Positions 22,266 to 33,249 of a stretch of DNA of 64,000 bases are shown here, one piece after another. Made by a program: the position numbers and the translations under genes. Within the stretch, counting starts at the first letter, position 1; each line of letters starts with the position of its first letter. The stretch spans positions 457,001 through 521,000 of the forward strand of contig WPIO01000045.1 in NCBI GenBank assembly GCA_009760855.2. The letters are read 5' to 3'. Source of the DNA: Cristatella mucedo (lineage: Eukaryota > Bryozoa > Phylactolaemata > Cristatellidae). Below the pieces are notes generated by a model. It was not told the DNA's origin, made no database searches, and saw only the letters and a list, made by a program, of their open reading frames with translations.

Positions 22266-23532
22266 GTGGATGCTGGCGCTAGATTTGCACATGCAAACTG
22301 TATCGCTAATTAGTTGTGGTGCTTGTCGTAGCTAAAGGAATGTGCTTAATATAAGATGATATTAAAACAATTTTTCAGCACGTGAGCCTTAATTCTATTA
22401 GGGTGCCTTTAGAAATGCTCCGGCGATTGTCTGCCTCGAGGACTAAATCGGCTATAGGCTGGGCAGTTTTTCTTAGCCAGCTCAAAGCCTAAGTAGCTTT
22501 CTGTAACTTAAAGGTGTTTGCTTTTTCCCTTCGTACCTACCTATGTGCAGTCAATATCTGGTATTGTTGCTACCCAGCGATGCATGTGATGTCACTGTGA
22601 GCTGCCATCGGCAGCTGGTTCACTGGATGACAAAGATGCTGCTTGTCTAAGGGAGGTTCTCAGCCGTTGGTGAGTGCTTGTTGCTTACGCCTGTGGCTAG
22701 GGTCGGCTCTCAGCTTCCTGCTACCGGTGCTGAAGCACCAGAATTTTGAGCAGTTAATCATTGCTAGTGCATCCCCCTGAGTTGATCGTGCTGTTGACCT
22801 GTTGTGATCCACACCGGGTCATCATCGAGCTGAGGTCTGCCAGCACGTGGCTTTTGACTCGATGGCTTATGCAACAGCGGCCATACCTACTGGCTACTGG
22901 TCACCACTCCTTCCCCAGATTGACATGCTGGGCATACCTGGCAGCCTCATCTCTGCCACTTTGCTAAGTAAGGCTAGTCATACGTGTGAGCTTGCCTCTA
23001 GGGTGCTGCTTCCTAGTCATGACACCGATGTTGGTTTTGTTATTGGTGTTACCTATTGTCTATGTCTAGACGCTTGCTTCCACTTGCCTTAAGCTCCACC
23101 CAGCCCCTCCCTGACCGGCTAGCCTAGCTGCTGCCTGGGCTGCTGCAGCAACTGATCTGCTAGCTGCTGCTGCTGCTCTCCAGACCCTGCCTGCCATTGC
23201 CCCAGCCTACTGGTTAGGCAGGTCATCTTTTCAGGTCTGCCAACGGTTTCTCCAAATGAGCCTCATGTTAGGTGGGTCAGCCAGATGGCTGCATCAAGAC
23301 TAGGCAGTGTCCAGCAATACTCGTGGCAGCAGTCCTGGTGCCTTTAAGAGAGAGAGAGCTAAAATATATCCAGATACTTTGCCACTCACAAGAAGACAGC
23401 TAAGGCCTCGGGATCAAATCAGGGTCGAAGGACCAGCTTGTGTGCAGGGCCACAGTGTCTTCTGTGGTAGTCGACCACATTTTGATCCTCTCTTCTATTC
23501 CTCAGACATATCCGAGCAAGTGGGGATAACTA

Positions 23533-23537
<5 letters not shown>

Positions 23538-23581
<44 letters not shown>

Positions 23582-23583
23582 AC
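23538..23583 (+). repeat. (CA)n microsatellite
   Basis: About 45 bp of CA. Confidence 0.98.
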
Positions 23584-23884
23584 CACCAGCTGCTGCAATG
23601 TTGCATGGCACCTTGGATGATTGGATGTATACGTGGCCTTTAAGTAGCAGCTACCAGATGGCAATAGCTTCTAGATACAGAATTACTGAAAGCCGTCTGC
23701 CGTGGTACTGCTGAAAATGTTTACCTCGAGATTCAGCAGCATGTAGTTTTGCTAATTTTAGGGATTCACTTGCCCTGGTAGGCAGCACTGTTGCTCTGCC
23801 AGTCTCAGTGAAGAAGGCACGAGTTGAAGCTATGCTTTTATATTTAAATAAGGAATGAGAATCAATATGAGGTGGAGAGAAAGA

Positions 23885-23954
23885 CAGAGAGAGAGAGATA
23901 GAGACTCTGTGTGTGTGTGTGCGCGCGTGCGTGCGCGCGCGCGTGTGCGTGTGT
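23885..23954 (+). repeat. (GA)n then (GT)n and GC/GT alternating repeat
   Basis: A short GA run, then GT, then an alternating purine-pyrimidine block rich in CG (GCGCGCGTGCGTGCGCGCGC). Confidence 0.95.
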
Positions 23955-24029
23955 TTGTCTCAGCTCTTATAGACTTTAAACCAAGCTAGTAAGTCTGAAT
24001 TTAGAGGTAATCACTCAACTGAGTCAGCA

Positions 24030-25395
24030 TTAATTCGGGTGTATAACGACCTTCTCAGGAATGTACATTTGATGTTATCGATCGCCAAGTCCTTCTCGAG
24101 TACTTCTCATCTTGCGTGGGCATCAATAGCACAGCACTTAATGGTTCTGGTCCTATCTCAGGGGGGAGACACCAGAGTATTGACGTGAACAGACAAAGAC
24201 TGTCATAGGAACCACTACAGTTCGGTGTACCTCAGAATTATATGCTTGGCCTGCTTCTTTTCACAGTTTAAACCTTCCCACGTACCGATGTAATCGCCAA
24301 TCGCAATCTTGGCCCATCACTTCTATGCAAATGACACTCAGTTATACCTTTATTTTAATTCCTCCCTTACCTCCAACATATTGATATCTCTAAACTCTGT
24401 TGCTGCATGTATTGATGACATCTGTGAATAAGTGGGAGCCAACTTTCTCAAATTGAATGGTGATGAAACCCACTTAACTAATTATGGACAAACCAAGTGT
24501 GATTCAAAAGTTGGAAAACCTATCGCTCAACATCGGCTCAGCCAATATATCTTTTGTTGAATATGCACATAATTTAGGTGTCCTGTTCAAAGTGACCTTT
24601 CACGAGATGACCACATTAGCTTCACAGTCAAGTGTGCCTACTTCCAGCTAAAATCCATTGCTAGAAATCAGGCTGCTTTGACAGGGATACTACATCCAAA
24701 TTAGTACTTGCATTCTTGACATCTGCCCTGACTTCTGTAACGTTGCTGCTGACTCGTAATGGGCCTATGCAACCAGGCGCGTACAGTTGGTGCAAAACTT
24801 TGCAGCTAGGCATGTCTGTCGTGAGCCTCGCAGTTGCCTCTTAACATCACTTGTCGCCGACCTGCACTGGCTCCCAGTCAAGCAGTGCATCGGCTTCAAG
24901 GTTTTGTCACTCTTAGTCCATTCATTCTCGGTCTCCAGCTTACTCAGAACTACTCCCCCACGAGGCTAGGCATCGTACCACCAGCTTTTCTGAATCAAAT
25001 CCGTTAGCTATACCTCATACGAACTTCAAATGCTCCGGAGACCGTGCCTTTAGTTGGTGTGCTCCTAAAGCCTAGAAATCGCTCCTGTCTGACGTCACGA
25101 CATCCCTGATTTGATGACATTTAAAGAAAGCTAAAAAACACCCCTATTTATCACAGCATTAGTGGATCTTTTTTATTTGTCCTTTGTATGCTTATGTATG
25201 CTGACACTGACATGCTGCCATTAACCATATTTACGCGTTGACACTGTGGGTATCACCTCAGACCATGTTATGCCTGTTGGCATTGTGTACGTTACCACTG
25301 ACCATTTGATTACACTTCGTTTGCAGCATTCAGAAAGTGCCTAGAAAGAGGCCAAGTTCTCTGATGGTACTATGCAAATGCATTTTTATTACTAT
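24030..25395 (+). mobile_element. LINE-A, longest copy (reverse transcriptase to 3' end), decayed
   Basis: About 1.37 kb. Reading frames interrupted by stops show the order FDVIDRQVLLEYFSSCVGIS, a worn YADDTQLY box (ASMQMTLSY region near 24330), FLKLNGDETH, then QLVQNFAARHVCREPRSC and LHWLPVKQCIGFKVLSL. This is the usual order for the second half of a CR1/L2-like LINE polyprotein. The 3' UTR and stem-loop end at 25395. Confidence 0.85.
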
Positions 25396-26008
25396 TGTTT
25401 GGCAAGCATTGCCGAGTCCTGACAGGTCCATCGTAGAGCCCTGCTTGGTGGATGACAGACTTGCCATTTTTCCGGTGCTACGATAAATACTATAATTACT
25501 ATGGTGAGGACAGCATTATATAACTATACCACTGTAGTGGGGCGGACAGCAGTATAGTAATAACAATACTAGCGATAACAATAATAGTAGTTTTTGGTAT
25601 GACACCCCTATTCGGAGCTTACCAAATGTCATTCCAGCACTTTATAAAGGCTGTAAAGGGGGCATATCAGTTGGCTAGTGACAATATGCCAGCACACCTA
25701 AGGATGCTCACGAAAATGCATGTTAATCTAGGAGCCTGTTTGCTGTTCATATGCCCTCAGCATAAACAAAATGCTGGTAGTGTAGCCACAGCCTCTGAAG
25801 CATTCAATTCGCTCGGGTACTAAGAGTTTTCTACGATGCCAGGCATATTAAAGTTATGCACAGCTTGTACAGGTTGACATCCCGAATGCCAGCACATGTG
25901 CTCTTTGTATGTATGTGGTTGTTGCGATGATTTTCCATCTCGATTCATTATTCACTCGCTAGGCACAGAGGCCACCAGCTTCTGTGTTGCCCTCTGCTTT
26001 AGCAAAAA
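25396..26008. other. No recognisable feature
   Basis: Includes a 74-codon frame (25599-25823) with no recognised motif. Confidence 0.4.
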
Positions 26009-26182
26009 AAAATACCAGCTGATTAAACAGCTTCTTTTTGTATAGCGACAGAAGAGCCTTTACGGCTATCACCGCCGCTTGCAGTGGCGATAAAAGATCG
26101 TCCACCGCAGGAATCGAACCCACGACCTCGGGACCGTGGTCATGAAAGCAACCGCCTTACCTAGTGTGCCATCACGGCTTAG
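26009..26182 (-). mobile_element. SINE-B, full length
   Basis: In + orientation it reads AGCTGATTAAACAGCTTC, GCCGCTTGCAGTGGCGATAA, GAATCGAACCCACGACCTCG and the end of the head CCTAGTGTGCCATCACGGCT. All three body hairpins are present. Confidence 0.92.
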
Positions 26183-26652
26183 CACATTCCACACAGCCTG
26201 ATGTTTGTTGAAAATTAAGGCCACTGTGTTGGCCCAACCCCTGGCTCAACCACCTGCTCTCCTTTGATAATGCCACCTTGGTAATGCCTCATAGTCGTTC
26301 TATGGGGTGCAATTCATGCAATTAGCTCGGGCCATTGCATCAGCATCAAACAAGGATTCGTCAACGAGTACTTTTCTCAAGTTATGGTTGGTCAAGCAAG
26401 ATGGGTTTCAAAGCTTAAGTACTCTTCTTAGGGTTGTTACATGTGGCAGCAAGATAGCGACCCTAAGCATACTACCAGGTCAGTGAATGTATGTTAGAAG
26501 AACTGGCTGCTGTGCCATCAGTGCATACAGTCTGTAAATTGTTGCTGATGACTGTTGCCTGTGAGTTTTTCAATTGACGTGCTTCATTCTCAAAGATCAG
26601 CTCTAAAAAAAGAATTACCCACATACACTTAGGCATACATGCACACATACTT

Positions 26653-26653
<1 letters not shown>

Positions 26654-26700
<47 letters not shown>

Positions 26701-26708
26701 GCGCGCAC
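26654..26708 (+). repeat. (CA)n with a GCGCGC end
   Basis: About 45 bp of CA followed by CGCGCGC. Confidence 0.97.
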
Positions 26709-26921
26709 AGAGTCAGCCTCGACACGCGACAGCTCGTCTTACAAAATTCGGAGATTCAAACTCGGCAACGGTCACAAAAACAAAAATTAAAATTTATCTA
26801 AGGAAACTTTCAAAATTCACCTTCGATCAGTAGATTTGACAATGTCGCAAACAGAAGGGAGGAAACGGTCCGTATAGGGAAGAACGGAGAATATTAGAAT
26901 AAATTTAAAATTATAAACAAA

Positions 26922-27046
26922 ATTCATCCGTATAACGCCACAAAATAACTCAGTCTCTATTCAGGTGCTTCACATATGCCTCGGGGCTTGAGCCCACGAC
27001 CTCAGCCAGACCTTGGTCTGGGTGAGCACCTTAACCGCTGGACCAA
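26922..27046 (-). mobile_element. SINE-A
   Basis: In + orientation GTCTCTATTCAGGTGCTTCA, TGAGCCCACGACCTCAGCC and AGCACCTTAACCGCTGGACC. Confidence 0.87.
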
Positions 27047-27474
27047 GAATGTATCATATACCAATCTCGACCTAAGGAAAATTTCCTTACGGCTGGCTTT
27101 ACGGCCCGATCTATTTCTTAAGTCGGCTGACTATATATATATATTCTCGTCTGTCGGTGCAGCTCTCTCGCCAGCAACCGTTGGCAGACAGAATTAAGGG
27201 CCGACCCTGAGTGGATTGTAGAAGGGCCGATGAAGGGGAAATAGAAGATGAAGAAAGAAGAACGGACCGACTTGAATAAATGAACAAACGATCGACCCTC
27301 ATGGATTCATTGCCGACCCTGAAGCTTGTTAGAATGAGTGGCATACCTCAAATGCTCACACAAGGAATAGCTTACTCATGCTCGATGCGATTGTACTATC
27401 GACACGGTTGAGCGAGGGTAAAACACCCAAGTCTTTCGAAGTTGATGCTGCCTCTAGAATGTCCGAGCTTCTAG

Positions 27475-27957
27475 TCGAGTCCGAGCTTGGTCAGAAACTC
27501 GCACAAGGCAGCACAAGACGATAAAACTGGACACTACTTGAACGCGATATCGGCATCGATAGACATCCTCCAGGAATGCGTTGCACGAGAAGCAGTCGAG
27601 CACCTGAGTTCCGCAGACAAGTGGAGGGGCTTTGCAAAGTTAATTATGAGGCGCCAGCCTTGCGAGATCGAGTTCCTGCATGCTCGTGCGTATTCGCGTG
27701 TTTGTGTAGATATTGTGGATTTCTGTTCGTCTCGCATGCACACACACTGGAATGGGGTGTGTGCATGCGCATGGGATTGGTATGTATGTGCTATGTATGA
27801 TGACTCGTGGGTAGAAGATACTTGCCTGCTGCCTGAGCTCCATGTAAACGGACTCGAGCAGCTTACCAGCACACTGATGTGCCTTGCCCATCCTGCCGCT
27901 GCTGGAAATGTGCAAGGATCTTGTGTGACTTTCGATGTTATGCAGGCATCAGCTTAG
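27475..27957 (+). other. Unrecognised ORF, possible exon
   Basis: An open frame whose first part (TGHYLNAISASIDILQECVA, then EAVEHLSSADKWRGFAK) has the composition of a helical protein. The second part is less convincing. An overlapping + frame just upstream contains FEVDAASRMSELLVESELGQ. Either could be an exon of a host gene or part of an old element. I recognise no family. Confidence 0.25.
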
Positions 27958-28462
27958 GTTGATCATCAGCGATCAGTGCTGCTCTCAGCGTTCATCCGTG
28001 CAACAGCGCGAACGACCCATTTTATGCGATCGGCAGAGGCTTAAGGCTTGTCGTTCGAAGTTAATCAAAAAGTCGATTGCCGAAGCGAATGGCTAGGTGG
28101 CGATCAAGTTGCTCTCAGCTGCTAAAGGGAACGAGCAAGCTGATCCGAGCTGTTTGTGGGGATGACCTGATTCTGGCCGACTTAGTGGAAACTTGGTCTA
28201 CTCTATCGACAAGTCTTCGTACCGCCACAAAGTTGTCTCCCGTCTGCATTTCTAGAGGACAAATAAATTGCCATTACCGTAAATTGCCACATAAATTGCA
28301 GTTGCCCCATAGTAGCCTGGGCCGGTCTACCATTTCTGTGATCTTTATTTGATTTGCTTGCGATATCTGCACCCGTTGTGCTCCGACCCAATGATAATGC
28401 ACCAATTGATGGCTAACAAAATCCGTAATCCACTTACCCTCTCACTCTCTGCTTTTTTGCAG

Positions 28463-28682
28463 GTGACAGCGATGCTGGAGCACACTGCTGTGCATTAAGA
28501 GAGGACTGCAGCACTTGCATGATGCAGGATTGAATAGCATTGTGAGCATTGCACCCATTTGATTACCACGATGGCGTGTTAGGATGCGGTTTCCCTACAC
28601 AGTTTTAACAGAGAGATGAAGTGGAGCACTCGTCTAGGAAATTTCAGCTTTTTTATATCTTACATTTTCTGTCGATAATAAA
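28463..28682 (+). other. Candidate terminal exon with poly(A) signal
   Basis: A strong acceptor (CTCTCTGCTTTTTTGCAG) ends at 28462. The following frame VTAMLEHTAVH stops at TAA (28496-28498), and an AATAAA lies at 28677-28682, which is the layout of a last exon with a short 3' UTR. A second frame is also open for about 22 codons. I do not recognise the protein and cannot link it to an upstream exon with certainty. Confidence 0.3.
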
Positions 28683-29087
28683 ACTTAATGACTAAGCTTT
28701 GCTTTGGGTTTATTTTCGGTAAGGTTTGCTTGTTATTCTTGTCACCCTTTTCCGTGATCAAACCTCCTGCTAATTGGATTAAATAAACTCTGTGAGCTAT
28801 CCTGAAACACGAAGCAATGTCGCACTGCAAAATAGAGATGACGAACATATTTGACCAGTTACATGATAGCTGGTCTCGAGTGGATTTTGAGCCCGTAGCT
28901 CTACTAACCGCCGACCGCCTGAGCTAAAACCTTAAAACTGATCAATGACGTGCAATGCATCAGTCTTGCTGCACCTGAAAGCATCTTTTCCTGCTTGTCA
29001 TTTGCCTGAGCCACTTGGGTCCCTACTTTCTCCAATGGTGGCAGGTCAGTGGTTCGAGAGCTTGATCACGAATTTCCTATCGAACAG
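28683..29087. other. No recognisable feature
   Basis: Nothing recognised. Confidence 0.4.
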
Positions 29088-29150
29088 CCATAGAGTTGAT
29101 CTCTTTCTAGGCACTTTACATATGCTGTACAGGAAGCATGCTTGAATGGT
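29088..29150 (-). mobile_element. LINE-A tail fragment
   Basis: ATCTCTTTCTAGGCACTTTA then GGAAGCATGCTTGAATGG. It is followed by a short GGTAGTGGTAGAAT-type minisatellite to about 29230. Confidence 0.75.
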
Positions 29151-29599
29151 TAGTGGTAGAGCTGCGAGAATGGTAGTGCTAGAGTGGTAATGATAGATCG
29201 GTAGCAGTAGTGGTAGAATGGAAGTGGTAGCGACAGGTCGCTTATGCGACTGCTGGAATGCCGTTGAGCCAGACCGTGCTCCGAATCTAAGCTACCGTCC
29301 AGCACTCCGGATCGTTAAGTCCACCTACGATTTCTGTCTCATCCCAGGTGCATTAGCACTTGCGTTGATGGCCATTGGCTACGGCTGTGCTTTCAACGAC
29401 TTGCTTGATCTCAAGCCCTGCGAAATATGCATACCGTCATATTGTTTCTACTAGTTGTCTAGTCCCCCAGGTCCTGTCGTATCGCAATCGAGTCGGAAGT
29501 GCTGGCAGCAGTCGCTTTGTCATTCAGTGAAGGAAAAGCAGATGGAAGCCACTGTAGCAGGCAGTGTGTGTGTGTGCTCGCGTGTGTGCTCGCGTGTTC

Positions 29600-29608
<9 letters not shown>

Positions 29609-29643
<35 letters not shown>
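29609..29643 (+). repeat. (TG)n microsatellite
   Basis: About 35 bp of TG preceded by CGCG-interrupted TG from about 29565. Confidence 0.97.
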
Positions 29644-29645
<2 letters not shown>

Positions 29646-29739
29646 TGGCTTGGAATTAAGAGAACCCGTTAAAAAGAATTGCATTGGCCTGCTTGCCTCT
29701 CCCAGCTGCAAGCACGTGCTCTTTGTGCTACGGCGTCAT

Positions 29740-29800
29740 GAGCTGTGATGGCACATGAGGTAAGTGGCTGGCTTCGACTTCTGCATCAATGAGGATCAGT
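29740..29800 (+). mobile_element. Possible SINE-B head fragment
   Basis: AGCTGTGATGGCACATGAGG resembles the SINE-B 5' end. The rest has decayed or was never inserted. Confidence 0.35.
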
Positions 29801-30257
29801 CGAATCGCTAGACTCTTCCACAAGCATCGCTAAGTGGGAATCAAATGGAACCCTGTAACTTATGCATGCTTCATTAGGACTTCTTGAGTAGCCAGCCTTG
29901 ATAATACATTGTTTGGTAGTTATTGAACACTTCACAATGTGTTGTGGTACACACTACTCATCCGCGACATGTGCGATTTGAGCTCAAGAGAAAGTTTCCG
30001 CCATTGCATCCATGTGCATGGGCTGCCTCCGACGTGATATTAAGTAAGCGTGGCTAAATTTCCGAGTTGGCCCGAATTAAAATAAAAGCAGCAACCTCAC
30101 GTATTTAGTTTCCTATCATCAAACCAACCTAGCTGGATCAGGTAGAACCGATATTTCGTGTATGCTCAGATCGCCAGATGATCCTCCGAAATCATGGTTA
30201 TCTAGTGTGTAGGACTTTAGCTATAGATGCAAGCCGAGTTCATAATGTTGAAATGAT

Positions 30258-30318
30258 ACTTATTATAATTTTGTATAGTGCTCTAAAATAATCTAATCTC
30301 TATCCAGGTACTTGAGTA
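30258..30318 (-). mobile_element. SINE-A or LINE-A tail fragment
   Basis: ATAGTGCTCTAAAATAATCT then CTCTATCCAGGTACTTGAG. Too short to say which family it belongs to. Confidence 0.55.
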
Positions 30319-30490
30319 AACTTCCTGCACGAGAAGCAATAACCATGATTTAATGACAAACATAGTAAAAAAGCAGAGAGATATACCTAGCCAAGCATGC
30401 AAAGAAAAATGTCGTCGTTCTTGGAAGTGCATGCAAAAGTACACAAGAAGCCTCACTGAGGTTATCGATTAGTAGGGCCACTGGTTAGTT

Positions 30491-30686
30491 AGTAACCAAG
30501 TAAGACTCTCAACCTTCCAAATGCCGCGACCTTTTAACACATTTCCTCTGGTTGAGGTAACCCCAACCATAAAATTATTAGGTGCAAAATGTGGAAATGC
30601 GTGTTTTCCGATGGCCTTAGGCGATCCATGCGAAAGGGTCGTTCGACCCCCAAACGGGTCGCGACCCACATGTTTGAGAACCGCTG
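30491..30686 (-). mobile_element. SPIN-like hAT miniature element
   Basis: A 196-bp element without coding capacity. It has the signature blocks of the SPIN (Space Invaders) group of hAT transposons: CTCAACCTTCC at one end, TTTTCCGATGGCCTTAGG in the middle, GGGTCGTTCGACCCCC, the palindrome GGGTCGCGACCC, and the end GAGAACCGCTG. Non-autonomous SPIN copies are moved in trans by a hAT transposase. The 3' flank GGTTAGTA (30687-30694) and GGTTAGTT (30483-30490) agree in 7 of 8 positions, as expected for an aged 8-bp target duplication. The left terminal repeat seems disturbed. The family call rests on remembered consensus blocks. Confidence 0.8.
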
Positions 30687-31319
30687 GGTTAGTAGCATGT
30701 TCTGAATCATGCGCGGATGACCTCACAAAGCACACTGTAACGGACAAGTTCGCTGCGTTGCAGGGAAAGCTAAGCTGAGCAGGTGGACTTGATTAAATGA
30801 CGCAAAGTCGATGAAGGTAGTGACAGAAGCCGGAAGCCAGCTCCGTACGTCAAACACTTACGAACTTATCAGCTAAAGCTGCATTAATCATCAATTAAAT
30901 TTATTTAAACTTATTACATTATTTAATTGTTATTATTAAATTTATTTTAATCGTCAATTAAATGTAATCATAATTAATTATCAATGAAAGCTGCTTTAAA
31001 ATCAGTTTCTGCTGTGAAGGGCACACTGTCCTTAGCAGGTTGCTCAACAAGGTCCCCAGCTTTGTTTTATGTAGTTGCATGTAGTACGTAGATGTAGTAC
31101 GTAGTATGTAGATATAGTTGAATGAATTTGTTTTGAGACATATTTTGTACTTATAGAGTTTCTCTTTAACTTAAACAAACTTAGCAAGCAAACCGGTTAA
31201 CTCAAATCCAAAAAGTACAAAATCCGACCACTACAATTTAAACTGTAACCCCAAAACAACGCAGCCTCTCAACACTACACCTGAAATTATAAAACCTGCG
31301 CTAAACTGACAGCTCAAAC
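30687..31319. other. AT-rich spacer, no gene
   Basis: Strongly AT-rich at 30885-30990 (ATTTAA-type words), then a short GTAGTACGTAGATGTA repeat near 31075-31125. Confidence 0.6.
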
Positions 31320-32110
31320 CTGCTTATTTAATGTAAATAGAAAAACAGACGCTCGCGAGCATGTTGAGCAGCATGCTACGATAATTGTGCCCTTCGCAGA
31401 AACCGACGTGGCTCTGTTCACAAACGCCGCAGTAATAGCTGAACTTACAGCCCCGTTGCCAAAAGATTCCAGTTTTGTGCAAGGCTGGTGCAAGCAAGCG
31501 GAAGCAAGTCCTGCAGGCGAGAGCGAAAGTCGTCAAGTCAATTCGAAGCTTGAGGGGGAGCCAGCGTAGATCAAACGTACTTGATATGATAGCGCATCTA
31601 CGCCGTTGACGACGGACCGGACGAGCTGCTGGTTTTTGCATCCGTTGCAGACGATAAAGGGCACATGCCGGAAGTCCTAAATAAAGGGAAACGCAGTAAT
31701 CTAAATGAGTTTGTCACAAACGGTTGAACTAGTTTGACTGAAATACTCTCGTCTAAGCTGGCCTTAATTTTGGCCGACCTAATAGCTGAAGCAATGCGCT
31801 CGTTCCGTGACAGGTCGTCATGGAACAGGTCGTCTGGGTTACGCTCAGACATCACTGGAATGAAGCCTAATGAACCTCTTGTAAGTCTGACCTCTTCAAC
31901 TTAAGTTTGACACCGGGCTTGCACGCAACTATTAGGCAGGCCTTAACGGGGCTATCTTCGGGAGTTAATGGACAACCTAGCGCCGATTCGGTCTCCAGTG
32001 GAATTAAGTGAGTATAATGAAGCAAAAAAAAGCTAAGACTACGCTTGTCACTGAAGTGAAAGAAAAACAAAATAGTGCACTCTGCCCGATAGTAGCTCTT
32101 GCTCATGGCA
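31320..32110 (-). mobile_element. LINE-C reverse transcriptase carboxyl end
   Basis: The minus strand shows DDLSRNERIASAIRSAKI and KLVQPFVTNSFRLLRF (the weak form of ...FVTSRLDYCN), then QKPAARPVRRQRRRCAIISS and LRWLPLKLRIDLTTFALACR. The order is that of a CR1-like LINE, but the sequence is distinct from LINE-A and LINE-B. Frames are shifted between the parts. Confidence 0.75.
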
Positions 32111-32369
32111 GGTTTCTATTAGGTCAAAGATCAGTAATGGCGACTAGGGGCTAGGCGAGCTAGGTCAGGATTTTTAGCCAGATCATCTCGCGATAGTAGA
32201 ATCGAGGTAAATGAAAAACCAGCCGGCCTCGTTTACACTACGGCCTTTGGAGACGTTCGTCGAGCTTTGCAGCACGCAACAGGAAACTGAAAGATCAAAA
32301 GGTCGTGAAGTTCGAGCTCCTTACAGCTGGCGGGCTCGGACCCGTGCAGTGACCGGATGACGTCTGCTA

Positions 32370-32490
32370 TAACAATAATAACAATGCTAATAATAATAAT
32401 AATAATATACTTGATAAAGCACCATCGGAGAACTCCAACTCTTTCTAGGAGTTTTACATTTGCTGCAAAGGAGCTATGAACGCAGATAGC
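32370..32490 (-). mobile_element. LINE-A tail
   Basis: (ATA)n then ACTTGATAAAGCACCATCGG and TTTACATTTGCTGCAAAGGA in + orientation. Confidence 0.85.
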
Positions 32491-32689
32491 AGGCGATAGG
32501 AAATGTCTCATGGTGGAACCAAGCGTGTGCTGTCTCATTCAAAAGCCTTCATTCGTGAGCAGATACTACATTAAGCCCTATGCTAAATGATAATCTGTTC
32601 CTCCTGCATTCTCTTTAAGAAGTAACCATTCGAAAACCTCGTGGTCAGTGTACAGTGCGAACGTAGTGGCCAACAAATAGAGTCTTTAC

Positions 32690-33225
32690 GCTTACCGGGA
32701 GGCGGTCAAGTGGTTACTTCTTAAAACCAACACAGATGGAACTGCTGGCCGTCTGTGGCGTTGGGCACACAAGTTGAATGAGTTCGAATTTAAGGTATTC
32801 CGGAAACCTGGTTAGGCTAATATTGTTACCAATCATCGAACTGTCAACCAGTGCGTGGGCAATCGCCTTTAGTGATCTTCAGAAATCCTCGGATGGCCTT
32901 AGCATTTGTGGCAATTAGCGAAAACTCAAAGAGGTTAGTGTGAGGGACAGCTAGCTACCTATCGCCCAATCTCACAGAGATGCTGGGCCGTCTTCGCAAA
33001 GCCAAGTTCTTTGGCAGCTTCGATATGATTTCTGATTGCCCCACTAGACAGCTCCATTGCTGGCGGAATGGACAGCACTGGAGCGTGGCTTTTCAAAATT
33101 GCCAACATATTCACGAATTCCAACGGTTCCTTCATAGCCAGAAAATTTTCCGGCCAGCAATAAACCTCCTGAGGCCATCGCTGCCATCAGTTGGAGTACG
33201 GCACGGAATTACGGAGTAGACAATC
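32690..33225 (+). pseudogene. Ty3/gypsy pol remnants in permuted order
   Basis: First comes an RNase H end fragment (YAYREAVKWLLLKTN, then RLWRWAHKLNEFEFKVFRKP, interrupted by a stop at the following codon), matching the ..RWAL.L.E....V.Y.PGK motif. About 100 bp downstream is a reverse transcriptase start fragment (EMLGRLRKAKFFGSFDMIS). In an intact element reverse transcriptase precedes RNase H, so either two fragments lie side by side or one element was rearranged. Confidence 0.65.
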
Positions 33226-33249
33226 GTTTACTGACAGTGCACAGAGATC

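Larger units (their letters stand above)
22266..24029. other. No gene recognised, contains simple repeats
   Basis: Nothing recognised besides the AC and GT/GC repeats listed separately. Confidence 0.4.
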
